From Propioniciclava sp. MC1595 (GTDB taxonomy: Bacteria > Actinomycetota > Actinomycetes > Propionibacteriales > Propionibacteriaceae), in assembly GCF_017569205.1 (NCBI RefSeq), contig NZ_CP071870.1, positions 2,604,001 to 2,668,000 of the forward strand: a DNA stretch of 64,000 bases. The letters are read 5' to 3'. Both the position numbers and the translations under genes were made by a program. The notes beneath the pieces are model-generated. The model searched no databases. It had not been told where the DNA came from and saw nothing but the letters and a program-made list of their open reading frames with translations. This document shows positions 25,740-33,944 of the stretch, piece by piece. The number at the start of each line of letters is the position of its first letter. The stretch's first letter is position 1.

Positions 25740-25743
25740 CCGC

Positions 25744-26367
25744 ATGAACCCTCCGTGGTGGGGCATCCCTGTCCTGCTCGTCGTGGGCGCGGCGATCATC
25801 CTGGGCGGTTGGTGGTGGGACCGCCGACGCCAGCGCGCGGCGTCCGAGGGGTTCACCACCGAGGAGGACCTGGCCGCCGCCGCTCCCCCACCGGGCATCC
25901 CCGAGGACCGGCTCGGCGAGCTGCTGGCCTCGCGAGGGCCGGAGCCGACCTTCCCGGCGGGCCTGGCCGACCGCGCCTTCCTGACCCACCCGCAGCGCGG
26001 CGTCGCGGCCGTCGTCGACCCCTACGTGGTGGTGACGGACACCGACCTCGACGACGAGCGGCTCGTGCTGCACCTGCTGGACGCCGCCCACACCCACCGC
26101 CGCGCGCTCGTGCTCGTGGCGCCCGGCTTCGGCCCGGCCCTGCTCGGGACCCTGCGCGCCAACCACGTCACCGGCCGGGTCACCACCGTCCCCGTCGAGC
26201 TGGCCGACCCCGACCTGCTCGCAGGCGCGGCCACCCTGTGCGGCTCGACCGTCGTCCCGGACGCCGACCTCCGGTCCGGCTGGTGGCCGGCCGACCGGCG
26301 CGGGACGTGCGCTGCCTGGGTGGCCGACCTCGACGACTCGTGGGTCACCCCGGCACCCTCAACCTGA
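25744..26367 (+). CDS. Membrane-anchored protein resembling a lone GroEL apical domain
   Basis: A 207-aa protein. Residues 6-25 form one transmembrane helix with a short outside N-terminus, then a linker to about 65. Residues 78-200 follow the order of the GroEL apical (substrate-binding) domain: FLTHPQRGVAAVVDPYVVV (GroEL has a T-D/N-P-E-K stretch then EDPYIL), RALVLVAPGFGPALLGTLRANHVTG (compare [23 protein letters not shown]), then CGSTVVPD (compare TGGTVISEE). Equatorial and ATP-binding parts are absent. I saw this by eye, without an alignment score. Likely leaderless (TAGAGT 6 nt upstream). Function unknown. Confidence 0.65.
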   Translation: MNPPWWGIPVLLVVGAAIILGGWWWDRRRQRAASEGFTTEEDLAAAAPPPGIPEDRLGELLASRGPEPTFPAGLADRAFLTHPQRGVAAVVDPYVVVTDTDLDDERLVLHLLDAAHTHRRALVLVAPGFGPALLGTLRANHVTGRVTTVPVELADPDLLAGAATLCGSTVVPDADLRSGWWPADRRGTCAAWVADLDDSWVTPAPST

Positions 26368-26386
26368 CCTTGAGATCTCTCAGGGT
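26367..26386 (+). terminator. Hairpin after the GroEL-like gene
   Basis: ACCTTGAG-ATCT-CTCAGGGT makes an 8-bp stem with one G-U pair directly at the stop codon, followed by CCTCTTGG. Confidence 0.5.
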
Positions 26387-26480
26387 CCTCTTGGGGAGGC
26401 CCCGTCCCCGGGGAGGGCTCAGCCCGGCACGCCCACCCCGCCACCCCGAACCGCCTTCCGACTAGGGGAAACGTGACGCG

Positions 26481-26623
26481 GTTCGCTTGAAATGACAACC
26501 ATGTGGTTCTCCCCCCGCGCCCGGCGTGTCGGCGGGTCCCGCTCTCAGGGCTGAAGGTGAATCCCCTTGCCGCGAGCACCCTCGTCAGCTTGTACTGGCT
26601 CAGGCAACACAGTGACGAGGGGG
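26481..26623 (+). promoter_or_regulatory. Structured leader, candidate c-di-AMP (ydaO/yuaA-type) riboswitch
   Basis: The leader of the SH3b gene keeps parts of the ydaO/yuaA consensus in the right order: GGGCTGAAGGTGAATCCCC, GAGCACC, then GTCAGCT and AGGC near 26585-26605. Other consensus positions differ, so this is a tentative call. The segment CCCTCGTCA (26579-26587), which includes part of GTCAGCT, pairs perfectly with TGACGAGGG (26613-26621), which contains the ribosome site of the GTG at 26630. That gives a simple switch: folding of the upstream core would free the ribosome site. In actinobacteria this riboswitch commonly precedes cell-wall hydrolase genes. Confidence 0.4.
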
Positions 26624-26629
26624 AATCCG

Positions 26630-27997
26630 GTGAGGCGAGCTGGCAGGTTGACGAGCGCCCTGGTGGGCGGCTGCATGGCCCTGACGGTGCTCGGTGCGGG
26701 CAGCCTGGTCATCGCGTCGGTGGCCGACGCGTCGCAGGCGATGACCGCCACGACGTGGGTCAACATGCGCTCCGGCCCCTCGACCTCGAACCCCGTGGTG
26801 ACCGTGCTCGCCCCCTCGCAGGCCGTCACCGCGTCCGGTCAGGTCAGCGGCGGCTGGTACCAGGTCACCACCGACAAGGGGCAGACCGGCTGGGTCTACC
26901 AGAACTACCTCAAGGCGAGCGAGTCCGCCCCCACCCAGCCCTCACAGCCGGCTCCCACCGACCCGGTGCCCACGGCGACCGGCGAGGCGACGACCACCGC
27001 CAACGTGAACGTGCGCACCGGGCCGGGCACCAGCTACACGGCCGTGGCCGTGGCCACCAAGGGCTCCACCCTCCCGACGACGGGGAAGACGTCGGGCGGG
27101 TGGACCCAGGTCATCCACGGCGGGCAGGCCCGCTGGATCTCCACCAACTACCTGACCACCGGCACCGTCACCAAGGCCGTCGCCGCCGGCCAGCTCCGGA
27201 CCACCGCCAACCTCTACCTGCGCACCGGCGGCAGCACGGCGTACGGCTACACCGGCGTCCTGCCCGGCAACTCGGTCGTCGACACGACCGGCCAGAAGAC
27301 CGCCGACTACACCGAGATCATCCACGGCGGCGAGACCCGCTGGATCGCGACCCGGTACACCACGGCGGTCACGACCACCGCGCCCGCCCCGGCCCCTGCC
27401 CCCACGGCGACCGGCACGGTCTACGTCAACGTGGGATCCCTCTACGTGCGGGCCACCTCCGACCCGTCCAGCACGGTGGTGGCGACCGTCTACCGCGGCC
27501 ACGAGCTCGCGACGACCGGCACGGTGGTCGGCGACCGCCTGCAGGTCATCCACAACGGTGCCGCGCGCTGGGTCTTCAAGGCCTACACCACCTCGACCGC
27601 ACCGGCCACGCCGCTGACCTCGTCGGTCTCGCTGCCCGGGTACGACCCGCTCAACGCGAACGCCAAGAAGGTCGTCCAGCACGTGCTCGACACCTACCCG
27701 CTGATCCGCACCATCGGCGGCTACCGGGCCTCGAGCAGCTACTCCTCCGACCACCCGAACGGCCGCGCCGTCGACGTGATGGTGTCGAACTGGTCGCAGC
27801 AGTCGAGCATCGACTACGGCTGGACGATCGCCCGCGACTTCGCCGCCAACGCCGCGGAGTACAAGATCACCTACATCATCTGGCGCCAGCAGATCTGGAA
27901 CGCCTCCTACCCCGAGCGCGGCTGGCGCTGGATGGAGGACCGGGGCGGCGCCACGGCGAACCACCTCGACCACGTGCACATCTCGGTGCGCGACTGA
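26630..27997 (+). CDS. Secreted SH3b-repeat protein with C-terminal peptidase-like domain
   Basis: A 455-aa exported protein. The signal peptide covers residues 1-35 (ends VADASQA). Four bacterial SH3 domains follow, each starting like VNMRSGPST / VNVRTGPGT / LYLRTGGS / LYVRATSDPS and ending W-x3-YL or similar; linkers are Pro/Thr/Ala-rich. The last 110 residues (from VQHVLDTYP) carry SSDHPNGRAVDVMV and LDHVHISV, a His/Asp/His pattern like M15-type or ARB_07466-like cell-wall domains. A peptidoglycan-remodelling role is inferred. The GTG at 26630 follows GAGGGGG at 6 nt. Confidence 0.82.
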   Translation: MRRAGRLTSALVGGCMALTVLGAGSLVIASVADASQAMTATTWVNMRSGPSTSNPVVTVLAPSQAVTASGQVSGGWYQVTTDKGQTGWVYQNYLKASESAPTQPSQPAPTDPVPTATGEATTTANVNVRTGPGTSYTAVAVATKGSTLPTTGKTSGGWTQVIHGGQARWISTNYLTTGTVTKAVAAGQLRTTANLYLRTGGSTAYGYTGVLPGNSVVDTTGQKTADYTEIIHGGETRWIATRYTTAVTTTAPAPAPAPTATGTVYVNVGSLYVRATSDPSSTVVATVYRGHELATTGTVVGDRLQVIHNGAARWVFKAYTTSTAPATPLTSSVSLPGYDPLNANAKKVVQHVLDTYPLIRTIGGYRASSSYSSDHPNGRAVDVMVSNWSQQSSIDYGWTIARDFAANAAEYKITYIIWRQQIWNASYPERGWRWMEDRGGATANHLDHVHISVRD

Positions 27998-28001
27998 TCC
28001 C

Positions 28002-28559
28002 TCAGCCGACGGGCGCCAGGGTCGACGCGAAGGCCTCGAGCGCCTCGTAGGGCAGGTCGCCGGACACGATCGTCGCGGCGTCCCCGTCCCGCGCGACCAG
28101 TGAGCGCGTCCGTCCGTCCTCGGAGACGTAGCGCGCCCAGGTGCGTCCGCCCGCGGCCCCCTCGCCGTCGGGGCGTCCGGTGCGGGTCACCGCGGTCACG
28201 AACGCCTCGGGCGCGACGTCGCGCTGGTCGAGCGCGAAGTAGCGCTGCTCGGGGCTGAGGAAGCCGAGCTGGAAGGTGTCACCGGGCGCCGGGTCGCCGC
28301 CACCGGTCGTGGACTGGCCGCCGGGCGTGAACCGGGCGCGGGTCGCCACCCAGCCCTCGGGCAGGTTCGTCGGTGCCAGCACCTCGTAGGACGCCTCGGC
28401 CGCGGCCCGCTGGGCCACCGGCTGCCAGTCGATCGGGGTGATCGGCGGCTCGGGGTTGCGGGTGAACAGCTGGGTCACCAGCACTACGGGCACGAACAGC
28501 ACCAGCATGGCCACCAACATGTGGACGACGGACGAGTTCCTCTTCTTGGTCGTGGCCAT
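28002..28559 (-). CDS. DUF4245 membrane-anchored protein
   Basis: A 185-aa protein with an N-terminal transmembrane anchor (residues 12-32) and an extracytoplasmic DUF4245 domain: PITPIDWQPVAQRA, LPEGWVATRARFTPGG, LGFLSPEQRYFALDQ, WARYVSEDGRTRSLV. The family is confined to actinobacteria and often sits near glpX. Function unknown. It is separated from phoH by 18 bp and may be transcribed with it. Confidence 0.85.
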   Translation of the reverse strand: MATTKKRNSSVVHMLVAMLVLFVPVVLVTQLFTRNPEPPITPIDWQPVAQRAAAEASYEVLAPTNLPEGWVATRARFTPGGQSTTGGGDPAPGDTFQLGFLSPEQRYFALDQRDVAPEAFVTAVTRTGRPDGEGAAGGRTWARYVSEDGRTRSLVARDGDAATIVSGDLPYEALEAFASTLAPVG

Positions 28560-28577
28560 GCGGGGAATCCTGCCACG

Positions 28578-29933
28578 TCAGAACGAGATGTCCTCCAACA
28601 TGTCCGTGACCAGCGCGGCGATCGGCGAGCGCTCGGAGCGGGTCAGCGTCACGTGCCCGAACAGCGGGTTGCCCTTGAGCTTCTCCACCACCGCGGCCAC
28701 GCCGTCGTGGCGCCCGACCCTCAGGTTGTCGCGCTGGGCCACGTCGTGGGTGAGCACGACCCGGCTGTTCTGGCCGATGCGGCTGAGCACCGTGAGCAGC
28801 ACGTTGCGCTCCAGGGACTGTGCCTCGTCGACGATCACGAACGCGTTGTGCAGCGACCGGCCACGGATGTGGGTCAGCGGCAGCACCTCGATGAGGTTGC
28901 GGCTGGCGACCTCGTCCATGACGTTGCGGTGCACCACCGAGCCGAGCGTGTCGAACACGGCCTGGCCCCAGGGCGACATCTTCTCGTGCTCGGTGCCGGG
29001 CAGGAAGCCGAGCTCCTGGCCGCCCACCGCGTACAGCGGCCGGAACACGATGACCTTCTCGTGCTGGCGCCGCTCGAGCACGGCCTCGAGCCCGGCGGCG
29101 AGCGCGAGGGCCGACTTGCCGGTGCCGGCCTTGCCGCCGAGGGAGACGATGCCGACCGACTCGTCGAGCAGCAGGTCCAGGGCGACGCGCTGCTCGGCGG
29201 AGCGGCCGTGCAGGCCGAAGGCGTCCCGGTCGGTCTTGATCAGGCGCAGCGTGTGGTCGGGGTGCACGCGGGCCAGGGCGGTCGAGCCGCCGCCGCGCAC
29301 GATGACGCCGGTGTGGACGGGCAGGTCGGCCGCCTCGTCGGGGGCGGTGCTGCCGTGGTCGTACAGCTCGTCGAGCTGCTCGGGGGCGAGCTCCAGGGAC
29401 GCCATGCCGGTCCAACCCGACTCCCGGGGCAGCTCGTGGCGGTACTCCTCGGCGGCCAACCCGACGGCGGCGGCCTTGACGCGCAGCGGCAGGTCCTTGG
29501 TGACGAGCACGACGTCGCGGCCCTCGTGGGCGAAGTTCACCGCGACGGCGAGGATGCGCGAGTCGTTGTCGCCGAGCCGGAACCCGGCCGGGAGGCGCTC
29601 GACGTCGGTGTGGTTGAGCTCGACGTGCACGACCCCGCCGGCGTCGTTGACGCGGACCGGGGCGTCGAGGCGCCCGTAGGTGACGCGCAGGTCGTCCAGG
29701 AACCGGAGCGCCTTGCGGGCGAAGAAGCCCAGCTCGGGGTGGTGGCGCTTGCCCTCCAGCTCGGTGACGACCACCAGCGGCACCACGACCTCGTGTTCGG
29801 CGAAGAACAACAGGGCGTTCGGGTCGGACAAGAGCACCGAGGTGTCGATGACGTAGGTCCGGAGCTGGGTGGGCGTGCTCGTCGCGGTGCTGCTCGGGGT
29901 GCCGGTCTGGGCGTCGGTGGCGAGGTCGGTCAC
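28578..29933 (-). CDS. PhoH-family PIN-ATPase (PhoH2-like)
   Basis: A 451-aa fusion. The N-terminal PIN domain (residues 25-155) has the acidic residues [28 protein letters not shown] and [10 protein letters not shown]. The C-terminal PhoH ATPase has Walker [19 protein letters not shown] near residue 265 and Walker [11 protein letters not shown] near 370. The mycobacterial relative PhoH2 is an RNA helicase/ribonuclease. Upstream lies a long leader with a hairpin and a possible 12-codon ORF. Confidence 0.9.
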   Translation of the reverse strand: MTDLATDAQTGTPSSTATSTPTQLRTYVIDTSVLLSDPNALLFFAEHEVVVPLVVVTELEGKRHHPELGFFARKALRFLDDLRVTYGRLDAPVRVNDAGGVVHVELNHTDVERLPAGFRLGDNDSRILAVAVNFAHEGRDVVLVTKDLPLRVKAAAVGLAAEEYRHELPRESGWTGMASLELAPEQLDELYDHGSTAPDEAADLPVHTGVIVRGGGSTALARVHPDHTLRLIKTDRDAFGLHGRSAEQRVALDLLLDESVGIVSLGGKAGTGKSALALAAGLEAVLERRQHEKVIVFRPLYAVGGQELGFLPGTEHEKMSPWGQAVFDTLGSVVHRNVMDEVASRNLIEVLPLTHIRGRSLHNAFVIVDEAQSLERNVLLTVLSRIGQNSRVVLTHDVAQRDNLRVGRHDGVAAVVEKLKGNPLFGHVTLTRSERSPIAALVTDMLEDISF

Positions 29934-30192
29934 GTCGGTCCTTTGCGTCAGGGCCGAATGAAGCTCACCCGGCCTGTCCGTGGTGGTTCAGCCGAGGGCG
30001 TCCCGTGAAAGGGGAAGAAGTCTCATTGGAGTCCTCTCGAGGGCACCTGCGGAGGTGTCCTGAGCCCGAATCTAGGTCGGACGCCGCGCGGATCGGCGCT
30101 GACACGCGAGAGTTCAGGCAATGTTCACCCCGGCCCCCGCGGTCGGGCGTTTCCTGGTGGCGGCACCAGGCTGGCTTGGCAGAATGCCTCCC
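29934..30192 (-). promoter_or_regulatory. phoH leader with hairpin and possible 12-codon upstream ORF
   Basis: TAGATT (30074-30069) is a good minus-strand -10. The leader of about 130 nt holds a stem (CACCT-GCGG-AGGTG core, 30057-30044) and a small ORF at 30026-29988, ATG AGA CTT CTT CCC CTT then TCA CGG GAC and TGA after GGC, with AGAGGA 5 nt upstream of the ATG. It encodes MRLLPLSRDALG. Nothing else was recognised between 30075 and 30192 apart from CAGAAT 7 nt before the trmO remnant on the plus strand. Confidence 0.35.
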
Positions 30193-30872
30193 ATGACCGA
30201 GATCCGCCCCGTCGCGCACGCGCGCACGGACTTCCCCGCGAAGTTCGGCATCCCGCGGCAGGCGGGCTGGTGCCCGAGCTCGTCGCCCGGATCGTGTTCG
30301 TGCCGGAGTTCCGCACCCCGGACGCCGTCCGCGGCATCGACGGCTTCTCCCACCTGTGGCTGGTGTAGGGGTTCTCGGGCGTGGAGCGCGACGGCTGGTC
30401 GCCGGTCGTCCGGCCGCCGCGGCTGGGCGGGGACGTCCGCGTGGGCGTGTTCGCGTCGCGCTCGCCGTTCCGCCCGAACGGGCTGGGCCTGTCGTCGGTG
30501 CGGTTGCTGGCGGTCGAGTCGGACGCCGCGGGTGCGCCCGAGCTGCTGGTCGGTGGCGCCGACCTCATGGACGGCACGCCGATCTACGACATCAAGCCCT
30601 ACGTCGCCGCCGACGTGCACGCCGACGCGACGCTGGGCTTCACGGCGACCAACGCCGACTACGGCGTGGAGGTCGACCTGCCGGACACCCTGGCCGTGCT
30701 GGTGCCGGCCGACAAGCTCGCCGCGCTGGTCGGCGTGCTGGCCCAGGACCCCCGCCCGGCGGTCGGGCGTGACCCCGAGCGCGTCCACGGGGTGGAGTTC
30801 GCCGGGCTGAACGTGCGGTTCCGGGTGGCTCGCGGCGTCCTGCACGTCGTGGAGGTCCACCCGCTCGGCTGA
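30193..30872 (+). pseudogene. trmO: Broken trmO (tRNA m6t6A37 methyltransferase)
   Basis: The start reads VAHARTDFPAKFGIPRQAG in one frame, then the TrmO sequence continues one frame over as LVPELVARIVFVPEFRTP, FSHLWLV, DGWSPVVRPPRLGG, GVFASRSPFRPN and GLSSVRLL. So one base is missing near 30261-30266. In the second frame a TAG at 30366-30368 replaces the codon for a conserved Trp. The two lesions together make a sequencing error less likely. The gene would methylate t6A37 in Thr tRNA. A shorter product from 30381 (163 aa) is possible but lacks the N-terminal SAM region. Confidence 0.85.
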
Positions 30873-30882
30873 CGCCTGCCGA

Positions 30883-31545
30883 TCAGACCCCGGCGAGCGT
30901 GGCGGGCGCCGACAGGGTCACGGCCCGGTCACACGCGGCGACGACGACGGGGTCGTGGGTGACCACCACGATCGTCTTGCCCGCCCTGTTCATGTCCCGC
31001 AGCAGGGTGAGCACGATGTCACGGTTGTCGGCGTCCAGGGAACCCGTCGGCTCGTCGGCCAGGACGATCTCGCACGGCTTGAGCAGCAGGCGGGCGATCG
31101 CCACGCGCTGCTGCTCCCCTCCTGACAGGGTGGCCACGCGGCGTCCCTGGGCCCCGTTCAGCCCCACGAAGCGCAGGGCGGCGTCCACCTGCGCGGATCG
31201 GTCCCCCGCGCGCGGGGCGTAGGTCAGCGCCAGGTCGAGATTCTGCTGCACCGTGTCGGCATCGACCAGGGCGAAGTTCTGGAACAGGTAGCCGAGGTGG
31301 TGGCGCAGGTACTGCTGCGCCCCCCGGCTCCGCGGCTGGGGTGCCGGTGCCCCCAGCAGGCGCACCTCGCCGGCGTCCGGGGCCTCGAGCAGTCCCAGGA
31401 GATTGAGGATGGTGGTCTTGCCGGACCCACTGGGCCCGGTGATGGCCACCATCTCCCCTGCCGCCACGGCCAGGTCAAGGTCCCGCAGGACCTCCTTGGC
31501 GCCGAACGACTTCGACACCCCGCGCAGTTCACAGTGGACGGTCAT
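30883..31545 (-). CDS. ABC ATPase of a lactococcin-972-type bacteriocin locus
   Basis: A 220-aa ABC ATPase of the MacB/LolD class: Walker A GPSGSGKTT near residue 38, Q-loop FQNFALVD, signature LSGGEQQRVAIARLLL near 138, Walker B IVLADEPTGSLD and the switch His in VTHDP. The ATG overlaps the stop of the membrane protein (ATGA). The group is known to accompany lactococcin-972-like bacteriocins and is thought to serve immunity or export. Last gene of the four-gene locus. Confidence 0.88.
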   Translation of the reverse strand: MTVHCELRGVSKSFGAKEVLRDLDLAVAAGEMVAITGPSGSGKTTILNLLGLLEAPDAGEVRLLGAPAPQPRSRGAQQYLRHHLGYLFQNFALVDADTVQQNLDLALTYAPRAGDRSAQVDAALRFVGLNGAQGRRVATLSGGEQQRVAIARLLLKPCEIVLADEPTGSLDADNRDIVLTLLRDMNRAGKTIVVVTHDPVVVAACDRAVTLSAPATLAGV

Positions 31546-32879
31546 GCCTGGAGCTCCTTCAGTCGGGTGGCGGTGTTGCGTCGTTCGTTGAGGATGACCA
31601 CGGCCGCCACGAAGGCGACCTCCACGGCTGCGACAATTCCCATGATGGCCACCAGGCGTCCGAGCTCCTCGAGGAGGGGAGGGGGAGGTGGGGCGAAGGT
31701 GGCGCGGGGCAGGGCCAGGGCCGCTCCCATCAGCAGGCCCGCCAGGGCGAGTTGGCCGAGCCACGTCGCCGCCATGGCCGCGAGGAGTTCGCGATACGTG
31801 CGGACGAAGGAGAACCCGTGCAGCCGTCGCACGGTGATGCGCTGGCGCAGTGCGTCCCCCAGCACAAGGACGAGGGCCGCGCTGAAGGCCAGCATCACAC
31901 CGAGGGCCGCCGCGGCAGCGAGCAGCGTGGTCGTCGTCATCCGCCGCAACTCGTCCAGTTCCATGAGCATGGCCTCGTTGCCCGTCACGAGGTTCTGCAG
32001 GTTGTCATCGAGGTGCAACTGCCGCAGGAGTGGCTGGAGTCGGGCCAGCGTGCCTGCAGGATCGCCGTCGACACGCACCTTCAGGGGCGAGTTGAGGTGG
32101 CCGCGGATGGCGTTCATCCGGTCGATGGTCAAGCTGTTGGCCGGCGTGAGCACCTCGATGATCGGGTCCCGCACCGTGTTGCCACCGTCCGCGTTGACCT
32201 GGCTGTTGAACGTGAAGACGTCCTGACCCGCCCGGGTCCAGACGATGCGGACGGACTGGGCGCGCAGTCCGTCGGGAACGGGCTCGCGCAGCATCATCTC
32301 CTGGCCCTGGACGGCCCCCTGGAAGTCGGGGCCACCCACGCGCGACCGGGTGAAGAACTCCGTGATGGACGCCTCGTCCCCCCGATGGGTCTCCGGGACC
32401 AGGACGACCCAGTCGGCCTCGTCGTCCCCGACCCGGACCGGTTGCCCGGCCACGTCGAGGATCGGGTACCGCTCCAGGTAGTTGTCGTTCACCCGCATGG
32501 GCCACACGGGTACCGGCGGGTCGTCCGGGATGCCCGGCTCGTGGTTCTGCGCGTCGACGAAGAGCGCACCGGCCTCGTCCAGAACGGGGTACAGGTCGCG
32601 CGCCTCAGCGATCTTCGTGGCGTGGCCGCCGCCCGAGACCTCCTGCTCGTCGAGGCCGACCTGCTGCGGGTAGAACACGGCGTAGGTGGTGGCATCGGCC
32701 CACCGAGCGGCCCGAGCCTCCCGGGCGCGCCCCTCCTCGAGTTGGTGCCAGGCCACCACCAGCAGGAGTGCGAGAACCGCCCCACACAGGCCCTTGGCCA
32801 GGACGGACAGCAGGGCGAGCCCGCGTCGCTGGCGCGGGGGGCGGACGGCCGCGGGGCGCGGCGGGGCGAAGGTGGTCAC
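31542..32879 (-). CDS. Bacteriocin-associated integral membrane protein, second half (DUF1430-like)
   Basis: A 445-aa membrane protein: one N-terminal helix (residues 28-48), a large extracytoplasmic domain (about 50-275) and three helices near the C-terminus, the FtsX/MacB-like plan. In related loci one protein of roughly 650-700 aa has this plan twice; here the work is split over two genes, this one and the next upstream, joined by a GTGA overlap. It probably forms the membrane part of the transporter with the ATPase. Confidence 0.75.
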   Translation of the reverse strand: MTTFAPPRPAAVRPPRQRRGLALLSVLAKGLCGAVLALLLVVAWHQLEEGRAREARAARWADATTYAVFYPQQVGLDEQEVSGGGHATKIAEARDLYPVLDEAGALFVDAQNHEPGIPDDPPVPVWPMRVNDNYLERYPILDVAGQPVRVGDDEADWVVLVPETHRGDEASITEFFTRSRVGGPDFQGAVQGQEMMLREPVPDGLRAQSVRIVWTRAGQDVFTFNSQVNADGGNTVRDPIIEVLTPANSLTIDRMNAIRGHLNSPLKVRVDGDPAGTLARLQPLLRQLHLDDNLQNLVTGNEAMLMELDELRRMTTTTLLAAAAALGVMLAFSAALVLVLGDALRQRITVRRLHGFSFVRTYRELLAAMAATWLGQLALAGLLMGAALALPRATFAPPPPPLLEELGRLVAIMGIVAAVEVAFVAAVVILNERRNTATRLKELQA

Positions 32880-33850
32880 GAGAGTCCTCCCTTGACGAGG
32901 TCGGTGATGCGGACGCGGTCGATGACCACCGCACCCACGGCGAGACTGGTGGTCAGGCTGACGGCGACCGTGACGAGCAGGGCCTGGACGACGGCACGGA
33001 CGAACTCCGCGTCGACCCCGGGGGTGAGGCCGATCAGGGCGGCGGCCGCAACGACCCCGACGAGGGTCGCGACGGCCTGGACGGCACCGACCACGCGGAA
33101 CCACACCCGAGCACCGGAGAATCCGAGCAGGCGCAGGACGCCGATGCGCTTGCCCGCCCTGAGCAGGACGGCGGCCGACACGACCACGGCGATGAGGAGC
33201 AGGGGCACGGGCAGGAAGCGGAGCAACGACCCCGACCCATCGGCGGCACCCGACGACGCCCGCTCGGTCGGCACGGCCGGGGGTGCCCCCCGGGACGCGA
33301 GCCTCTCCCCGACCCGTGCGAGGAACCCGTCGAGGGTGGCCCGATCGGCCCCCTCCAGGACGTAGGTGCCGGCGACCGGCAGCGACTCGTACGCCTGTGC
33401 CATCGGTGCGACCGTCAGCGCGTACCCATCGGCCAGCACCTGCAGCCGTCCGATGCGAGCCGAGGTGGTGTCCTCGGTGGAGACGACGACGCCGAGGTGC
33501 CTGCTCTCCGCGTCGGTCGGCCAGCGGCCCTCCACCAGCGGCAGGGTCCGGTACAGGGACGTCCCGCCCGTGCTCAGCACATAGTGCGTGATGCGCGAGC
33601 GGCCGTCGGTGCCGGTGGACACGGACGTGCGCAGCACGGACGCCCCGACCGCTTGAGCAGCCTCGGCGAGCACCTCCACGGCGAACGTCGGATCGGCGGC
33701 CCGCTCGTCGGAGGGCCACTCGAACGCGGCCCCGAGCGCCCGTGCGGCGGCGATGTCGCGCTGGACCCGCGCGGGAACCGCGTCGGCCACCTGCGACAGC
33801 GGCACACCGCAGAAGACGAACACCAACAGGAGGGCGAGCGCCGCCCTCAT
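32876..33850 (-). CDS. Bacteriocin-associated integral membrane protein, first half
   Basis: A 324-aa protein starting with a signal/anchor helix (residues 3-20), an extracytoplasmic region to about 200 and three C-terminal helices (about 213-232, 250-275, 287-310), again the FtsX-like plan. It is co-translated with the following membrane protein. Location directly after the bacteriocin gene supports a role in immunity or export. It has no recognisable catalytic residues. Confidence 0.72.
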   Translation of the reverse strand: MRAALALLLVFVFCGVPLSQVADAVPARVQRDIAAARALGAAFEWPSDERAADPTFAVEVLAEAAQAVGASVLRTSVSTGTDGRSRITHYVLSTGGTSLYRTLPLVEGRWPTDAESRHLGVVVSTEDTTSARIGRLQVLADGYALTVAPMAQAYESLPVAGTYVLEGADRATLDGFLARVGERLASRGAPPAVPTERASSGAADGSGSLLRFLPVPLLLIAVVVSAAVLLRAGKRIGVLRLLGFSGARVWFRVVGAVQAVATLVGVVAAAALIGLTPGVDAEFVRAVVQALLVTVAVSLTTSLAVGAVVIDRVRITDLVKGGLS

Positions 33851-33889
33851 CGGCTGCTTCCGTCCACGTCATCCTCCCTCGCCGGGCGA

Positions 33890-33926
33890 CCCGCTGCCCG
33901 GCACGACGGGGGTGCCGGGCAGCGGG
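33890..33926 (-). terminator. Strong hairpin between bacteriocin and transporter genes
   Basis: CCCGCTGCCCGGCAC pairs perfectly over 15 bp with GTGCCGGGCAGCGGG, with a 7-nt loop. No U-run follows. It lies after the bacteriocin stop and before the membrane-protein genes, so it may attenuate them or protect the bacteriocin mRNA, giving more toxin than transporter. Confidence 0.65.
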
Positions 33927-33944
33927 GGGCGGTCGCGGACGGGA

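Noticed and set aside
26567-26629. Earlier ATG for the SH3b protein
   Set aside because: It would lie inside the structured leader, spoil the signal peptide and lack a ribosome site.
30381-30872. Independent 163-aa TrmO-like gene
   Set aside because: It lacks the N-terminal part of the fold, and the missing part is present just upstream in another frame, so it is better read as a pseudogene fragment.
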